A DNA stretch of 64,000 bases from Hymenobacter sp. BT730 (GCF_030542105.1 NZ_JAUOFB010000008.1:47639-111638), one strand, 5' to 3'. Counted from the first letter of the stretch, positions 1-8,161 are shown. Translations and numbers: made by a program. Notes: a model not told the origin generated them from the sequence alone.

Positions 1-1
1 A

Positions 2-1381
2 TGGGGTGGTTTCCCCGAAATCCAGGACCATGTGGCGCCTTCATTGCAGGCATTTGCCCTGGAGCCGCTCAGTATTGATGCCCGCGTGCAGGGCCGGTTT
101 GACAAAGCAGTATTTGTCCCGAATCCATTACCTGGCCCGGGCGTGGCTACAATCTGGAAAGACACCATTGCGGCGTACGGCACTGTAGGCATCCTCCTGC
201 AAGCTTTTGACCGCTACGACAATGCCTGGAATAAAAACGGGCTGCAGCGGGTGGAAGTACGGGTAAACGGACAGCCGCTATACACCCACGAGGTAGACGG
301 TGTGCCGTTTCCGGAAGGCTCCCGCGAAATCAACCAGCACGTAGACTACGAGTGGCAGAAAACACACGGCCGCACCCTGGAAAAGCTGTTTGTGGATGAT
401 GGCAACAGCCTGAAAATGTATACCACCGGTCCCAGCAAAGGACTGTTGCAGGTGCAGCCTGGCAAGCTGTATTCCGTGGAAATCCGCATGAGCGACTCTT
501 ACGGCAATACCACGCCCCTGAGCTTTGTTATCCGGGGCCAGCAGCCTATGTATTTCAAAACCCGTAGCGCGGCCGTAAAGAAGCCGGCACTGCGTTATGA
601 AATTACCCGCAACATCCTGAAAGTAGTGGCCGCTGACCCCGATACGGCGCGGCAGGGCGGGAACCTTATGCTCTACCGTGGCAACCGCCAACTGGAGCTA
701 CGCCCCAGCTACACGGCCCAAAGTGAAAACGTGTACCTCTACGATCTGCGCGCCGGCCGGCCGGACTCTATGCGCTTTGGCCCGGTTACGCGCCGCTTCG
801 ATCGGCAGGCCCTGATTCCCTCGGGGCAGGAGTTTGCCTTTACCACCAGCAATATGCAGCTGGAGTTCAAGCCTCAGACTCTCTTTGACACCCTATACCT
901 GCAAACCAGCTACAAAGAAGGACTCTGGACGGTGCAGAATCCCCGGCAGCCGCTTTATCAGCCCTTGCGCGTAACCCTGCGCCCGGAACAGCCCATTACC
1001 GACAAAGAGCGCTCAGCAGTATACATGATTAATGCCCGCGGCGGCCGTCTTTACCAGGGCGGCAAATGGGTAGATGACGCCATTTCGGTGCCGGTGAAAA
1101 CGTACGGCTCGTTCCGTATCCTGACCGATACGCTGCCCCCCACAGCCCGCTTGGTGCGCAAGTCCCCCCAGGGTCTGACTTTTATAGTCGGCGACAATCT
1201 TTCCGGGCTATCCAGCTACAAGCTGTACATCAACGGGCAGTGGCGCCTGCTGAAATATGAGTACAAAAACGCCACGCTCTTTACGGATCCCCAGGACCAT
1301 ACCGTACCGTTGCGCGGGCCAGGTGAGCTGCACATTACTGACCAGGCAGGCAATCAGCGCGTTATCAAATTCACTATTTAA
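2..1381 (+). CDS. M23-type metallopeptidase, C-terminal part (cut by window start)
   Basis: The frame is open at the left edge, so the true start lies outside the window. The visible 459 codons begin with WGGFPEIQD-like residues, which I read as the end of a Bacteroidota M23 (LytM) peptidase domain of the GGxxFEIRD type. A long beta-rich tail follows, with Ig-like segments (VRVNGQPLYTHEV; KLYINGQWR near the end). Proteins of this architecture are exported and act on peptidoglycan, but the catalytic zinc residues would lie upstream and are not seen. The stop codon is followed by a strong hairpin at 1414-1456. The assignment is inference from the tail alone; any large secreted beta-sandwich protein is the alternative. 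Confidence 0.6.
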   Translation, partial: WGGFPEIQDHVAPSLQAFALEPLSIDARVQGRFDKAVFVPNPLPGPGVATIWKDTIAAYGTVGILLQAFDRYDNAWNKNGLQRVEVRVNGQPLYTHEVDGVPFPEGSREINQHVDYEWQKTHGRTLEKLFVDDGNSLKMYTTGPSKGLLQVQPGKLYSVEIRMSDSYGNTTPLSFVIRGQQPMYFKTRSAAVKKPALRYEITRNILKVVAADPDTARQGGNLMLYRGNRQLELRPSYTAQSENVYLYDLRAGRPDSMRFGPVTRRFDRQALIPSGQEFAFTTSNMQLEFKPQTLFDTLYLQTSYKEGLWTVQNPRQPLYQPLRVTLRPEQPITDKERSAVYMINARGGRLYQGGKWVDDAISVPVKTYGSFRILTDTLPPTARLVRKSPQGLTFIVGDNLSGLSSYKLYINGQWRLLKYEYKNATLFTDPQDHTVPLRGPGELHITDQAGNQRVIKFTI

Positions 1382-1413
1382 CCGCCGTAGCGCCGTTATT
1401 TAAAAAACCAGGC

Positions 1414-1457
1414 AAGGGCCGGCCAGCGGAGTTTTTCCGACTGTGCCGGCCCTTTTC
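1414..1457 (+). terminator. hairpin terminator after the peptidase gene
   Basis: Perfect 10-bp arms (AAGGGCCGGC at 1414-1423, GCCGGCCCTT at 1445-1454) are followed by a short T run. It lies 33 bp after the stop codon and 50 bp before the lipocalin gene, so it separates the two. Confidence 0.6.
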
Positions 1458-1507
1458 GCGTAGTTATTAAGCAGGCTTTTATTTTACTTCTGATAAGCAA
1501 CATTGCT

Positions 1508-2062
1508 ATGAAAACTCGTCGTCCTATACTATTTGCGGCAGCGGCTACTGTGGTAGGCGCTGCCGCTATGTTGTATTCGCGTGCCCGCCAGACATCGCTA
1601 CCGGTGGTACCCCACGTAGATTTGAAACGCTACGTCGGGCTTTGGTACGAAATAGCCCGATTGCCAACCCGCTTTGAAAAGGACTGTGTGGCCGTTACGG
1701 CTGAATATAATCTGCAACCCGATGGCACCCTGAGCGTGCGTAACTCCTGCCACCGCAACAAGCTGCACAGCCCGGCAGAAACGGCCACCGGCACGGCACG
1801 AGTAGCAGACCGCCGCACCAATGCTAAGCTAAAAGTGAGCTTCTTCTGGCCTTTCGCGGGAGACTATTGGATTCTGGACCTGGAAGGCGACTATCAATAT
1901 GCGTTAGTTGGGGAGCCCAAAAGGGAGAACTTATGGATATTGTCCCGGCATTCACACCTGGAGCGCAGTATTCGGGATAAACTGGTGGCAAAGGCACGCA
2001 GGCTGGGTTTTCCGGTAGAAAAGCTGATTTTTACGCCTCAGCCTGATTCTGAAAAATCCTAA
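1508..2062 (+). CDS. lipocalin family protein (Blc-like)
   Basis: This 184-residue protein has a hydrophobic N-terminus (residues 7-24) that looks like an uncleaved anchor or signal peptide; I see no lipobox cysteine, unlike E. coli Blc. The lipocalin signature GxW is present as VGLWYEIARLPTRFEKDC near residues 43-60, and NLWILSR near residue 140 matches the conserved late strand. Bacterial lipocalins of this type bind lysophospholipids or fatty acids at the envelope. The gene starts 9 bp before the bcp gene and runs in the same direction, so the two probably form an operon with an envelope/oxidative stress theme. Family is confident; ligand unknown. Confidence 0.85.
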   Translation: MKTRRPILFAAAATVVGAAAMLYSRARQTSLPVVPHVDLKRYVGLWYEIARLPTRFEKDCVAVTAEYNLQPDGTLSVRNSCHRNKLHSPAETATGTARVADRRTNAKLKVSFFWPFAGDYWILDLEGDYQYALVGEPKRENLWILSRHSHLERSIRDKLVAKARRLGFPVEKLIFTPQPDSEKS

Positions 2063-2071
2063 CCCTTCCTT

Positions 2072-2518
2072 ATGGATCTGCAACCCGGCTCTCCGGCCCC
2101 CGACTTCGAAGCAATTGACCAAAACGGCATTCTGCACCGCCTGGCAGACTACCAAGGCCGCAAGGTGGCCCTATATTTTTACCCTAAAGACGATACCAGC
2201 GGCTGCACGGCCCAGGCCTGCAACCTGCGCGACAACCAAGCAGCCCTCACCAGCGCCGGCATTCAGGTGCTGGGGGTAAGCATTGACAGCGAGAAGTCGC
2301 ACCAAAAGTTTGCTACCAAGTACGACCTGCCCTTTCCCCTGCTGGTTGATGAAGACAAGAAAATAGTGCAGGATTACGGCGTTTGGCAGGAAAAATCGAT
2401 GTATGGACGCAAGTACATGGGCACCATGCGCTATACCTTTCTCATTGATGAAAATGGGCTAATCGAGAAGGTCATCACCAAAGTAGACACCAAAAACCAC
2501 GCGGCGCAGCTGCTGTAG
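2072..2518 (+). CDS. bcp: thioredoxin-dependent peroxiredoxin (Bcp/PrxQ)
   Basis: A 148-residue AhpC/TSA-fold peroxiredoxin. The peroxidatic Cys45 lies in PKDDTSGCTAQAC and the resolving Cys50 five residues later, the CxxxxC arrangement of the atypical 2-Cys Bcp/PrxQ group. The usual Pro before Gly-Cys (TPGCT) is Ser here (TSGCT), a minor departure. It reduces hydrogen peroxide and organic hydroperoxides in the cytoplasm using thioredoxin. Length is normal for the family. It follows the lipocalin gene by 9 bp and is closed by a hairpin terminator at 2538-2577. Confidence 0.93.
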   Translation: MDLQPGSPAPDFEAIDQNGILHRLADYQGRKVALYFYPKDDTSGCTAQACNLRDNQAALTSAGIQVLGVSIDSEKSHQKFATKYDLPFPLLVDEDKKIVQDYGVWQEKSMYGRKYMGTMRYTFLIDENGLIEKVITKVDTKNHAAQLL

Positions 2519-2537
2519 GCCCGCTGCTACTAACATC

Positions 2538-2577
2538 TCCCCTGCCAACTGCTCCCAGTAGCTGGCAGGGGATTTTT
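2538..2577 (+). terminator. rho-independent terminator after bcp
   Basis: Arms TCCCCTGCCA (2538-2547) and TGGCAGGGGA (2563-2572) pair perfectly and are followed by five Ts. Confidence 0.8.
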
Positions 2578-2662
2578 ATACCCTGCCAGCTGCACAAACC
2601 AAGAAACCGGATGAAATCGACGGTCAAAGTCCCGAAGGATTTCCGCCTCCGGCGAAGCTTGT

Positions 2663-2670
2663 TACCTTTG
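2663..2670 (+). promoter_or_regulatory. Bacteroidota -7 promoter element for transketolase N half
   Basis: TACCTTTG matches the Bacteroidota -7 consensus TAnnTTTG and lies 30 bp before the ATG at 2701. It makes 2701 a better start than the upstream in-frame ATG at 2611. No clear -33 TTG element is seen at the expected distance. Confidence 0.5.
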
Positions 2671-2700
2671 CCCGAGCAACCACCTTCTCCTTCTGTACCC

Positions 2701-3588
2701 ATGTCGCAGGATACTTCCCTCGCCTCCCAGGCTACCGCCAACCCGAAAACCATTGCTGAGCTGCAACAAATTGCCTCTCAGGTGCGGCGCGACATCGTGC
2801 GCATGGTGCACGCCGTGAACTCCGGTCACCCTGGCGGCTCCCTCGGCTGCACCGATTTGCTGGTAGCCCTCTATTTCCGGGTGATGAAGCATGACCCCAG
2901 CTTCTCGATGAACGGCGTAGGCGAAGACCTGTTTTTCCTGTCGAACGGCCACATTTCGCCGGTATTTTACTCGGTGCTGGCCCGCTCGGGTTACTTCCCG
3001 GTGAGCGAGTTGGCTACTTTCCGCAAGCTGAATTCCCGCTTGCAGGGCCACCCCGCTACGCACGAGCACTTGCCCGGCATCCGGGTAGCGTCGGGCTCCC
3101 TCGGCCAGGGTCTCAGTGTAGCTATCGGCGCGGCACAGGCTAAAAAGCTGAACGGCGACGACCGCACCGTCTTTGTGCTGATGGGCGACGGCGAGTTGGA
3201 GGAAGGCCAGGTATGGGAGGCAGCCATGTATGCCCCCCACCACAAAGTGGACAACCTCATTGCCTTTGTAGACCGCAACGGCCAGCAGATTGACGGCCCC
3301 ACCGAGAAAATTGCTGGCCTCGGCGACCTGCGCGCCAAGTTTGAAGCTTTTAACTGGCTGGTGCTGGAAACCGATGGTAACGACTTCGAGAAGCTGGTAG
3401 CTTCCATTGAAGAAGCGCAATCCTTGCTGGGCCAGGGTAAACCCGTGATGGTGCTGATGGATACCCAAATGGGCTTTGGCGTCGATTTCATGATGGGCTC
3501 GCACAAATGGCACGGCGTAGCGCCCAATAACGAGCAGTTGGAAATTGCTCTGCAGCAGCTCATCGTAGAGCACGCCAGCGACTACTAA
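2701..3588 (+). CDS. transketolase, N-terminal subunit
   Basis: A 295-residue thiamine-diphosphate-binding half of a split transketolase. It carries HAVNSGHPGGSLG near the start, the GDG...N type ThDP motif (GDGELEEGQVWEA, then VDRNGQQIDG) and ends with HGVAPNNEQ, all typical of the N-terminal Pyr/PP subunit. Together with the C-terminal subunit at 5296-6252 it would interconvert sugar phosphates in the pentose phosphate pathway. An in-frame ATG exists at 2611, but the TACCTTTG promoter element at 2663 lies inside that extension and the extra residues are basic and low-complexity, so 2701 is preferred. Unusually, the partner gene is not adjacent: a VWA gene and a repeat lie between. Confidence 0.92.
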   Translation: MSQDTSLASQATANPKTIAELQQIASQVRRDIVRMVHAVNSGHPGGSLGCTDLLVALYFRVMKHDPSFSMNGVGEDLFFLSNGHISPVFYSVLARSGYFPVSELATFRKLNSRLQGHPATHEHLPGIRVASGSLGQGLSVAIGAAQAKKLNGDDRTVFVLMGDGELEEGQVWEAAMYAPHHKVDNLIAFVDRNGQQIDGPTEKIAGLGDLRAKFEAFNWLVLETDGNDFEKLVASIEEAQSLLGQGKPVMVLMDTQMGFGVDFMMGSHKWHGVAPNNEQLEIALQQLIVEHASDY

Positions 3589-3718
3589 GCCACTTTCCGG
3601 TAATTCAAATACTGCGGCGGAAAACTTTCCGTTCTCCTTCAGCAGCTAGTATATTACTGAACCGAGGTAACCGGCCCGCCTCCCTGAGGCGGGCCACTCG
3701 GGGGCTTGGGCTTGTTCT

Positions 3719-5131
3719 ATGCGCTATCCACCGGTTTTCCTGCGCTACTTCCTGGTTTTAGGCGCGCTGCTGCTTTTTAGTGGCCGCTTGTGCCATGCCC
3801 AGAACCAGCCTTCCGTAAAGGCTCGTACTACCCGCATTCTGTTTTTGCTGGATGCCTCGGGCTCAATGCTGGCGCCGTGGGAAGGCGAGCCGCGTATGGA
3901 TGTTGCCAAGCGCCTGCTGGCAAAAATGGCCGATTCTCTAAACGCCTACCCCAATCTGGAGCTGGGCCTGCGGGTGTATGGCCACCTGCACGATAAATCG
4001 GAGAACAACTGCGAGGACTCACGCCTGGAAGTGCCCTTCGCGGCCAAGAATGCCCGCGCCATTAAGGATAAGCTCAAGCAGATAACCCCACAAGGGAATA
4101 CGCCTATCACCTACTCCCTGATGCAGTCGGCCGGCGACTTTCCAACGGACAAGAATAGCCGGAACGTACTGATTCTGATTACCGACGGGCTGGAGTCTTG
4201 CAAGGGCGACCCGTGTGCTACTTCAATTGCCCTGCAGCGCAAGCGGGTATTTCTGAAGCCATTTGTGATTGGCATTGGCGCAGAGCACGACTTTGGTAAG
4301 CAGCTGGAATGTCTGGGCCAGTACTATAATGCCGCTGACGTTAAGACGTTTCGCACGATTCTGAACGACGTTATTGCGCAAACGCTGGCTAAGACCACCG
4401 TGGCCATAAACCTGACCGACGCCGACGGCCGCCCGGTAGAAACCAATGTGAACCTGACGTTCATTAACAACATAACGGGGGCCATAGAATACAACTATGT
4501 GCACTACCGCGACGATAAGGGCAAGCCCGATGCCCTGGACATCGACCCGTTGCAGAGTTATGACCTGGTGATAAATACGGTACCGGCCCTGCGCGCTAAC
4601 AACCTCCAGATTAAACCAGCGAAAGCCAATGTGCTGTCGTTTAAATCACCTCGGGGCACGTTGTGGCTGCAGTCGCCGCAGCTCACACCCAACCCCTATG
4701 GGACTATGCAGGCCGTTATCCGGCAAGCCGGTGAGCCGGGTACGCTCGTGGCCCGCACTTTTGGCAACCGGCAAAAACTCCTGACCGGCAAATACGAGGT
4801 TGAAATTCTGACGCTGCCGCGCATTACGCGCCAGGTTACCATCCGGCAGGGTCAGGAAACCGTGGTAACCTACGATGCGCCCGGCACCCTGAACATCATT
4901 ACCGATCTGAAAGGCTACGGCAGCATTTACCGCCTAAATCAGGACGACTCGCAGACATGGATTTACAACTTGCCGGAAGGTGGCAGCAGCAAAATGAACG
5001 TGCCGCTGCAACCGGGAAACTACCGGCTGGTCTTCCGCTCTAAAAACGCCACCGGCAGTAAGTTTTCGGATGCCCGCACTTTCACGATTAAATCGGGGCA
5101 GACGACGTCGGTTAGCTTGTTTGGGAAATGA
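3719..5131 (+). CDS. secreted von Willebrand factor A domain protein
   Basis: A 470-residue protein with a signal peptide (hydrophobic residues 9-27 ending near HAQ) followed by a VWA domain at about 38-225. The MIDAS metal site DxSxS is intact (Asp45, Ser47, Ser49), with the supporting Thr in GNTPITYS and Asp in LITDG. The remaining ~240 residues are beta-rich and of unknown fold. VWA proteins of this kind bind metal-dependent protein partners at the envelope. It sits between the two transketolase halves on the same strand, which makes no obvious functional sense and suggests an insertion between formerly adjacent genes. Confidence 0.85.
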   Translation: MRYPPVFLRYFLVLGALLLFSGRLCHAQNQPSVKARTTRILFLLDASGSMLAPWEGEPRMDVAKRLLAKMADSLNAYPNLELGLRVYGHLHDKSENNCEDSRLEVPFAAKNARAIKDKLKQITPQGNTPITYSLMQSAGDFPTDKNSRNVLILITDGLESCKGDPCATSIALQRKRVFLKPFVIGIGAEHDFGKQLECLGQYYNAADVKTFRTILNDVIAQTLAKTTVAINLTDADGRPVETNVNLTFINNITGAIEYNYVHYRDDKGKPDALDIDPLQSYDLVINTVPALRANNLQIKPAKANVLSFKSPRGTLWLQSPQLTPNPYGTMQAVIRQAGEPGTLVARTFGNRQKLLTGKYEVEILTLPRITRQVTIRQGQETVVTYDAPGTLNIITDLKGYGSIYRLNQDDSQTWIYNLPEGGSSKMNVPLQPGNYRLVFRSKNATGSKFSDARTFTIKSGQTTSVSLFGK

Positions 5132-5155
5132 TGAAAGCTGATTGTCAAAATATCC

Positions 5156-5245
5156 GTCATGCTGAGCTTGTCGAAGCATCTCGCGAGCTGATGTTGCAAG
5201 TGATAATACCACACTAGCGAGATGCTTCGACAAGCTCAGCATGAC
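5156..5245. repeat. perfect 29-bp inverted repeat, REP-like element
   Basis: The arms 5156-5184 and 5217-5245 are exact reverse complements over 29 bp, separated by 32 nt. The core GTCATGCTGAGCTTGTCGAA recurs as a single half-unit with two mismatches at 63142-63168. Intergenic position, palindromic form and reuse within the window fit a repetitive extragenic palindrome or a small non-autonomous element. It is not followed by a T run on either strand, so terminator function is unlikely. Confidence 0.75.
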
Positions 5246-5295
5246 ATACGAGAATAAAAAATAAGTCCCAAGACCCTAAGTACTTACACCCCACG

Positions 5296-6252
5296 ATGAA
5301 AGACTTCCCCTACACCGAATCGAAAGACACGCGCTCCGGCTTTGGGGCGGGCCTGCACGAGCTGGGCAAAACCAACCCTAACGTAGTGGCCCTCTGCGCC
5401 GACCTCATCGGCTCCCTGAAAATGGATGCCTTTGTAAAAGACTTCCCCGAGCGGTTTTTCCAGGTGGGCATTGCCGAAGCCAACATGATGGGTCTGGCCG
5501 CCGGCCTAACCATTGGTGGTAAAATCCCCTTCACGGGCACCTTCGCCAACTTCAGCACCGGCCGCGTGTACGACCAGATCCGGCAGAGCATTGCTTACTC
5601 CGGCAAAAACGTGAAGATCTGTGCTTCGCACGCCGGCCTCACGCTGGGCGAAGACGGCGCCACCCACCAGATTCTGGAAGATGTGGGCATGATGAAAATG
5701 CTGCCCCACATGTGCGTCATCAACCCCTGCGACTACAACCAGACCAAAGCCGCCACCCTGGCCATTGCCGAGTACGAAGGCCCGGTGTACCTGCGCTTCG
5801 GCCGCCCGGTAGTGCCCAACTTCACCCCCGCTGACCAGGAGTTTGAAATTGGCAAAGGCGTGCTGCTGAACGAAGGTACCGACGTGAGCATCTTTGCCAC
5901 CGGCCACCTGGTATGGAAGGCCATTCTGGCCGGCAAGCTGCTGGCCGAGAAAGGCATCAACGCCGAAATCATCAACATCCACACTATCAAGCCGCTGGAT
6001 GCGCAGATGGTTCTGGAATCAGCCCGCAAAACGCGTTGCGTGGTAACAGCCGAAGAACACCAGATGAACGGCGGCCTTGGCGACTCCATTGCCCAGCTGC
6101 TGGCGCGGGAAGAGCCGCTGCCCCTGGAAATGGTAGCCGTGAATGACTCCTTCGGCGAATCGGGCACGCCCGATCAGCTAATGGAGAAATATGGCTTGAA
6201 TGAAGCCGCTATTGTGGCGGCGGTGGAGAAAGTAAGGGCGCGGCGTAAGTAA
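5296..6252 (+). CDS. transketolase, C-terminal subunit
   Basis: A 318-residue protein covering the pyrimidine-binding and C-terminal transketolase domains. Typical stretches are FFQVGIAEANMMGLAAGLT (catalytic Glu region), GATHQILEDVGMMKMLPHM, YLRFGRP and the C-terminal VTAEEHQMNGGLGDSIA. It should pair with the N subunit at 2701-3588 to form the active enzyme. The start at 5296 gives the expected N-terminus of this subunit family. It lies 50 bp after the inverted repeat and is followed by a strong terminator, so it may be transcribed from a promoter of its own between 5131 and 5296. Confidence 0.92.
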   Translation: MKDFPYTESKDTRSGFGAGLHELGKTNPNVVALCADLIGSLKMDAFVKDFPERFFQVGIAEANMMGLAAGLTIGGKIPFTGTFANFSTGRVYDQIRQSIAYSGKNVKICASHAGLTLGEDGATHQILEDVGMMKMLPHMCVINPCDYNQTKAATLAIAEYEGPVYLRFGRPVVPNFTPADQEFEIGKGVLLNEGTDVSIFATGHLVWKAILAGKLLAEKGINAEIINIHTIKPLDAQMVLESARKTRCVVTAEEHQMNGGLGDSIAQLLAREEPLPLEMVAVNDSFGESGTPDQLMEKYGLNEAAIVAAVEKVRARRK

Positions 6253-6268
6253 GATTTAGTTGCGTAGC

Positions 6269-6307
6269 AAAAAGCCCCAACAGTCCAATGACTATTGGGG
6301 CTTTTTT
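6269..6307 (+). terminator. rho-independent terminator after transketolase C half
   Basis: AAAAAGCCCCAA (6269-6280) pairs with TTGGGGCTTTTT (6295-6306). The A-rich and T-rich flanks make it usable on both strands. Confidence 0.85.
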
Positions 6308-6310
6308 AAT

Positions 6311-6445
6311 ATGTAACGAACGGGTATTTATGCAGTGGTGGCATTCTGCGTTCCGTCAGCATTGGTTAATGATATAAGCCAATTTAAAAACAAAAGCCGG
6401 GAATATGCACGTCAGCCACCATTGCATGCATACCGTGTTATAGGC
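6311..6445 (+). repeat. attC-like imperfect palindrome A
   Basis: Arms 6322-6342 (gggtatttatgcagtggtgg, then c) and 6415-6434 (gccaccattgcatgcatacc) pair with only a few mismatches around a ~72-nt AT-rich centre. The outer ends carry TAAC (6314-6317) and GTTATAGGC (6437-6445), placed like the R'' and R' core sites of integron attC recombination sites. The R' box deviates from GTTRRRY. It stands directly before the AT-rich ASCH gene. Confidence 0.45.
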
Positions 6446-6483
6446 CGTAATTTTCCTTTAATAAGGATCCCTCAGTTCTAGGA

Positions 6484-6942
6484 ATGGAAATTGTAATATC
6501 TCTCCCAATGGCAGAAAAGCAAAGAATATACAAGGCTTTAATTATGAACGATTATCCAGGCGCACCATATGCGGATTGGATAAAGAACGGAGAAAAAACT
6601 ATAGAAACCAGGTTCAGAAATTTTAATTATCGTGGTGATATTGTTATCTGCTGCGGAAAAACAAACTCAGTTGGCAAAAATGCCGGCAAAGCCTTATGCA
6701 TTGTTGAATTATGGAAAATAAGACCCATGAAAAAAGGAGATGAGAAAGCTGCCGGAGTAAAATTTAACCCGAAACTCAATTGTTTCTTACTCAAAAACTG
6801 GAGACATTTTAGCCGTGACTTTGAGTTCTCACCACAAAGGATTTCAGGAGCATGGCAAAGTCTTTTTGATATATCTATACCAAACGATGTTGAGATTATT
6901 TCAAAACCCAACATAAAGGCCTTTCCAGAAAATGAGCAGTAA
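6484..6942 (+). CDS. ASCH-domain protein in an AT-rich cassette-like insert
   Basis: A 152-residue protein with an ASCH-like core: PYADWIKNGEKTIETRFRNF followed by YRGDIVICCG, matching the PxxxxIxxGxKxxExR...YRG pattern. ASCH domains belong to the PUA superfamily, bind RNA or modified nucleotides and some cleave acylated cytidine; no specific activity can be assigned. Base composition is markedly more AT-rich than the transketolase genes beside it. It is bracketed by attC-like palindromes at 6311-6445 and 6998-7133, so it looks like a captured gene cassette. Starts at 6508 or 6544 are also possible. Confidence 0.7.
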   Translation: MEIVISLPMAEKQRIYKALIMNDYPGAPYADWIKNGEKTIETRFRNFNYRGDIVICCGKTNSVGKNAGKALCIVELWKIRPMKKGDEKAAGVKFNPKLNCFLLKNWRHFSRDFEFSPQRISGAWQSLFDISIPNDVEIISKPNIKAFPENEQ

Positions 6943-6997
6943 CCTGCAATAGTTTATAGTGGCAAAAGCCCACCTGCAAATCTGAAACAAATCATGG

Positions 6998-7133
6998 CCA
7001 CTAACGTAGCGAGGCTTTGTGCAGGTTGGATATTTGAAAACCCGACGCTTCACTTAACCACTGCTGTTGATTATTGTTTTATCGTTTAAATATACTTCCA
7101 TCCGCCCAACTTGCACACAAGCCTTTGTTAGGC
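6998..7133 (+). repeat. attC-like imperfect palindrome B
   Basis: Arms 7012-7029 (aggctttgtgcaggttgg) and 7106-7124 (ccaacttgcacacaagcct) are near-complementary. The outer boxes are CTAAC (7001-7005) and GTTAGGC (7127-7133); the latter is an exact match to the integron R' consensus GTTRRRY. The whole unit spans ~136 bp, within the range of large attC sites. Confidence 0.55.
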
Positions 7134-7146
7134 GCAGTTAAGTTAG

Positions 7147-7437
7147 TTACCAACCGATTTCTTTATCTGATGCAAGATGACCGTATTCAATGAATGGCAA
7201 ATCAGAAATATCAGTATAATCTTCTTGGGCAAATTTTACTAACCCTGATTTTGCAAACGTGTTTATATGATTTCTCTGTATATATTCCTTACTTAATTTA
7301 TCGCCCCATTCCTTCGCGTCCTCCGCACAGTTTGCCTCAATGACAATACAAGCACCCCATTCATAGTCTTCTTCGTCAGGCAGCAAGTTGTTGTCAATAA
7401 ACCAAACTGTATATAGCCATTTTTCCATCGTCTGCAA
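7147..7437 (-). CDS. hypothetical small acidic protein, cassette-like
   Basis: A 96-residue acidic protein of unknown function starting MQTMEKWLYTVWFIDNN; an alternative start at 7428 removes three residues. It is predicted to be a compact alpha/beta protein without signal peptide or membrane segment, and I recognise no domain. Composition is AT-rich like the neighbouring ASCH and membrane genes. It occupies exactly the space between attC-like sites B and C and runs against the direction of the sites, which is unusual for an integron cassette but not unknown. Orientation and composition argue for horizontal acquisition; function is open. Confidence 0.55.
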   Translation of the reverse strand: MQTMEKWLYTVWFIDNNLLPDEEDYEWGACIVIEANCAEDAKEWGDKLSKEYIQRNHINTFAKSGLVKFAQEDYTDISDLPFIEYGHLASDKEIGW

Positions 7438-7456
7438 CTTGGGTTGATTGTATTGC

Positions 7457-7586
7457 GCCTAACGTGAAGGGCTTGGCGAAGAAGCGGCAATAGAATTATC
7501 ACTATTGAATACAAAGGCACAGTTGACCGACCATTCATAGCCCAATTTCGCACTTCAGCCGCTTTTTTGCCAAACCCATGTTGGTT
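7457..7586 (+). repeat. attC-like imperfect palindrome C
   Basis: Arms 7469-7488 (gggcttggcgaagaagcggc) and 7558-7577 (gccgcttttttgccaaaccc) match at 17 of 20 positions. The 5' box GCCTAAC (7457-7463) fits the R'' consensus RYYYAAC exactly; the 3' box GTTGGTT (7580-7586) is a partial R' match. Total length ~130 bp, the same design as sites A and B although the arm sequences differ. Confidence 0.55.
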
Positions 7587-7630
7587 GCACGTGCATTTCA
7601 ACAGTACTTTTGAAAGCAAATACAAATCAA

Positions 7631-8161
7631 ATGTCAGAAACCTGGAAAGATATCGTAAAAGACTGGGAAAAGGTGCCGATCGAAGCCTACAAGTTTTTAT
7701 TCAGTCAAGCTAAGGACCGATACGATGAATTTATGTCAGTGTCAGAGTCAATTTCCAATAAAGCTGTTACGTTAGCTACAATAATGGTAGCAGTGATATC
7801 AGGCTTTGCGAGCTACAAATTTACCGGAAATTCGAATCACGGCTTTCTAATAATTCTCATCTTTTTATTTTTAGGAGATGTGTTTTGCCTCGGGCTGTTA
7901 TTATTCCCCAAAAACATTCTGCAGATAGGTTCACCTCCTAATGAAATGTTTATCGATTATTTAGACAACACTGAATTAGTTGACGATGAGAAAACGAAAC
8001 TTATTTACTACAACGAGCTAAAACGTTATCAAGAAAAGATGAATTCGATGGAAAAGGTGAATAGATATCGACACTGGTTGTATGGCATAGCTCTTTGTCT
8101 CACAATCCTCGCTACTATTATTACTGGAGGTCTTATCTTAAGCACTGTTTACCACCCTTAG
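7631..8161 (+). CDS. hypothetical multi-pass membrane protein, cassette-like
   Basis: A 176-residue protein from the ATG at 7631 (an in-frame ATG at 7610 adds seven residues). Hydrophobic segments lie near residues 43-58 and 66-88 and again near 150-172, giving a 2TM hairpin, a charged central helical region (NELKRYQEKMNSMEKVNRYR) and a final helical hairpin. No known domain is recognised. This layout recalls small membrane effectors of defence or signalling systems, but nothing in the sequence proves that. It is AT-rich and follows attC-like site C, so it seems to be the third cassette-like gene of this patch. Confidence 0.6.
   Translation: MSETWKDIVKDWEKVPIEAYKFLFSQAKDRYDEFMSVSESISNKAVTLATIMVAVISGFASYKFTGNSNHGFLIILIFLFLGDVFCLGLLLFPKNILQIGSPPNEMFIDYLDNTELVDDEKTKLIYYNELKRYQEKMNSMEKVNRYRHWLYGIALCLTILATIITGGLILSTVYHP

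Noticed and set aside
2662..3573. 303-codon open frame antisense to the transketolase N half
   Set aside because: It is a shadow of a strongly conserved gene in GC-rich DNA and encodes His/Gly/Val-rich sequence without any domain.
3673..3695. GC hairpin GGCCCGCC/GGCGGGCC before the VWA gene
   Set aside because: No T run follows and a short GC palindrome is expected by chance in this genome; not called a terminator.
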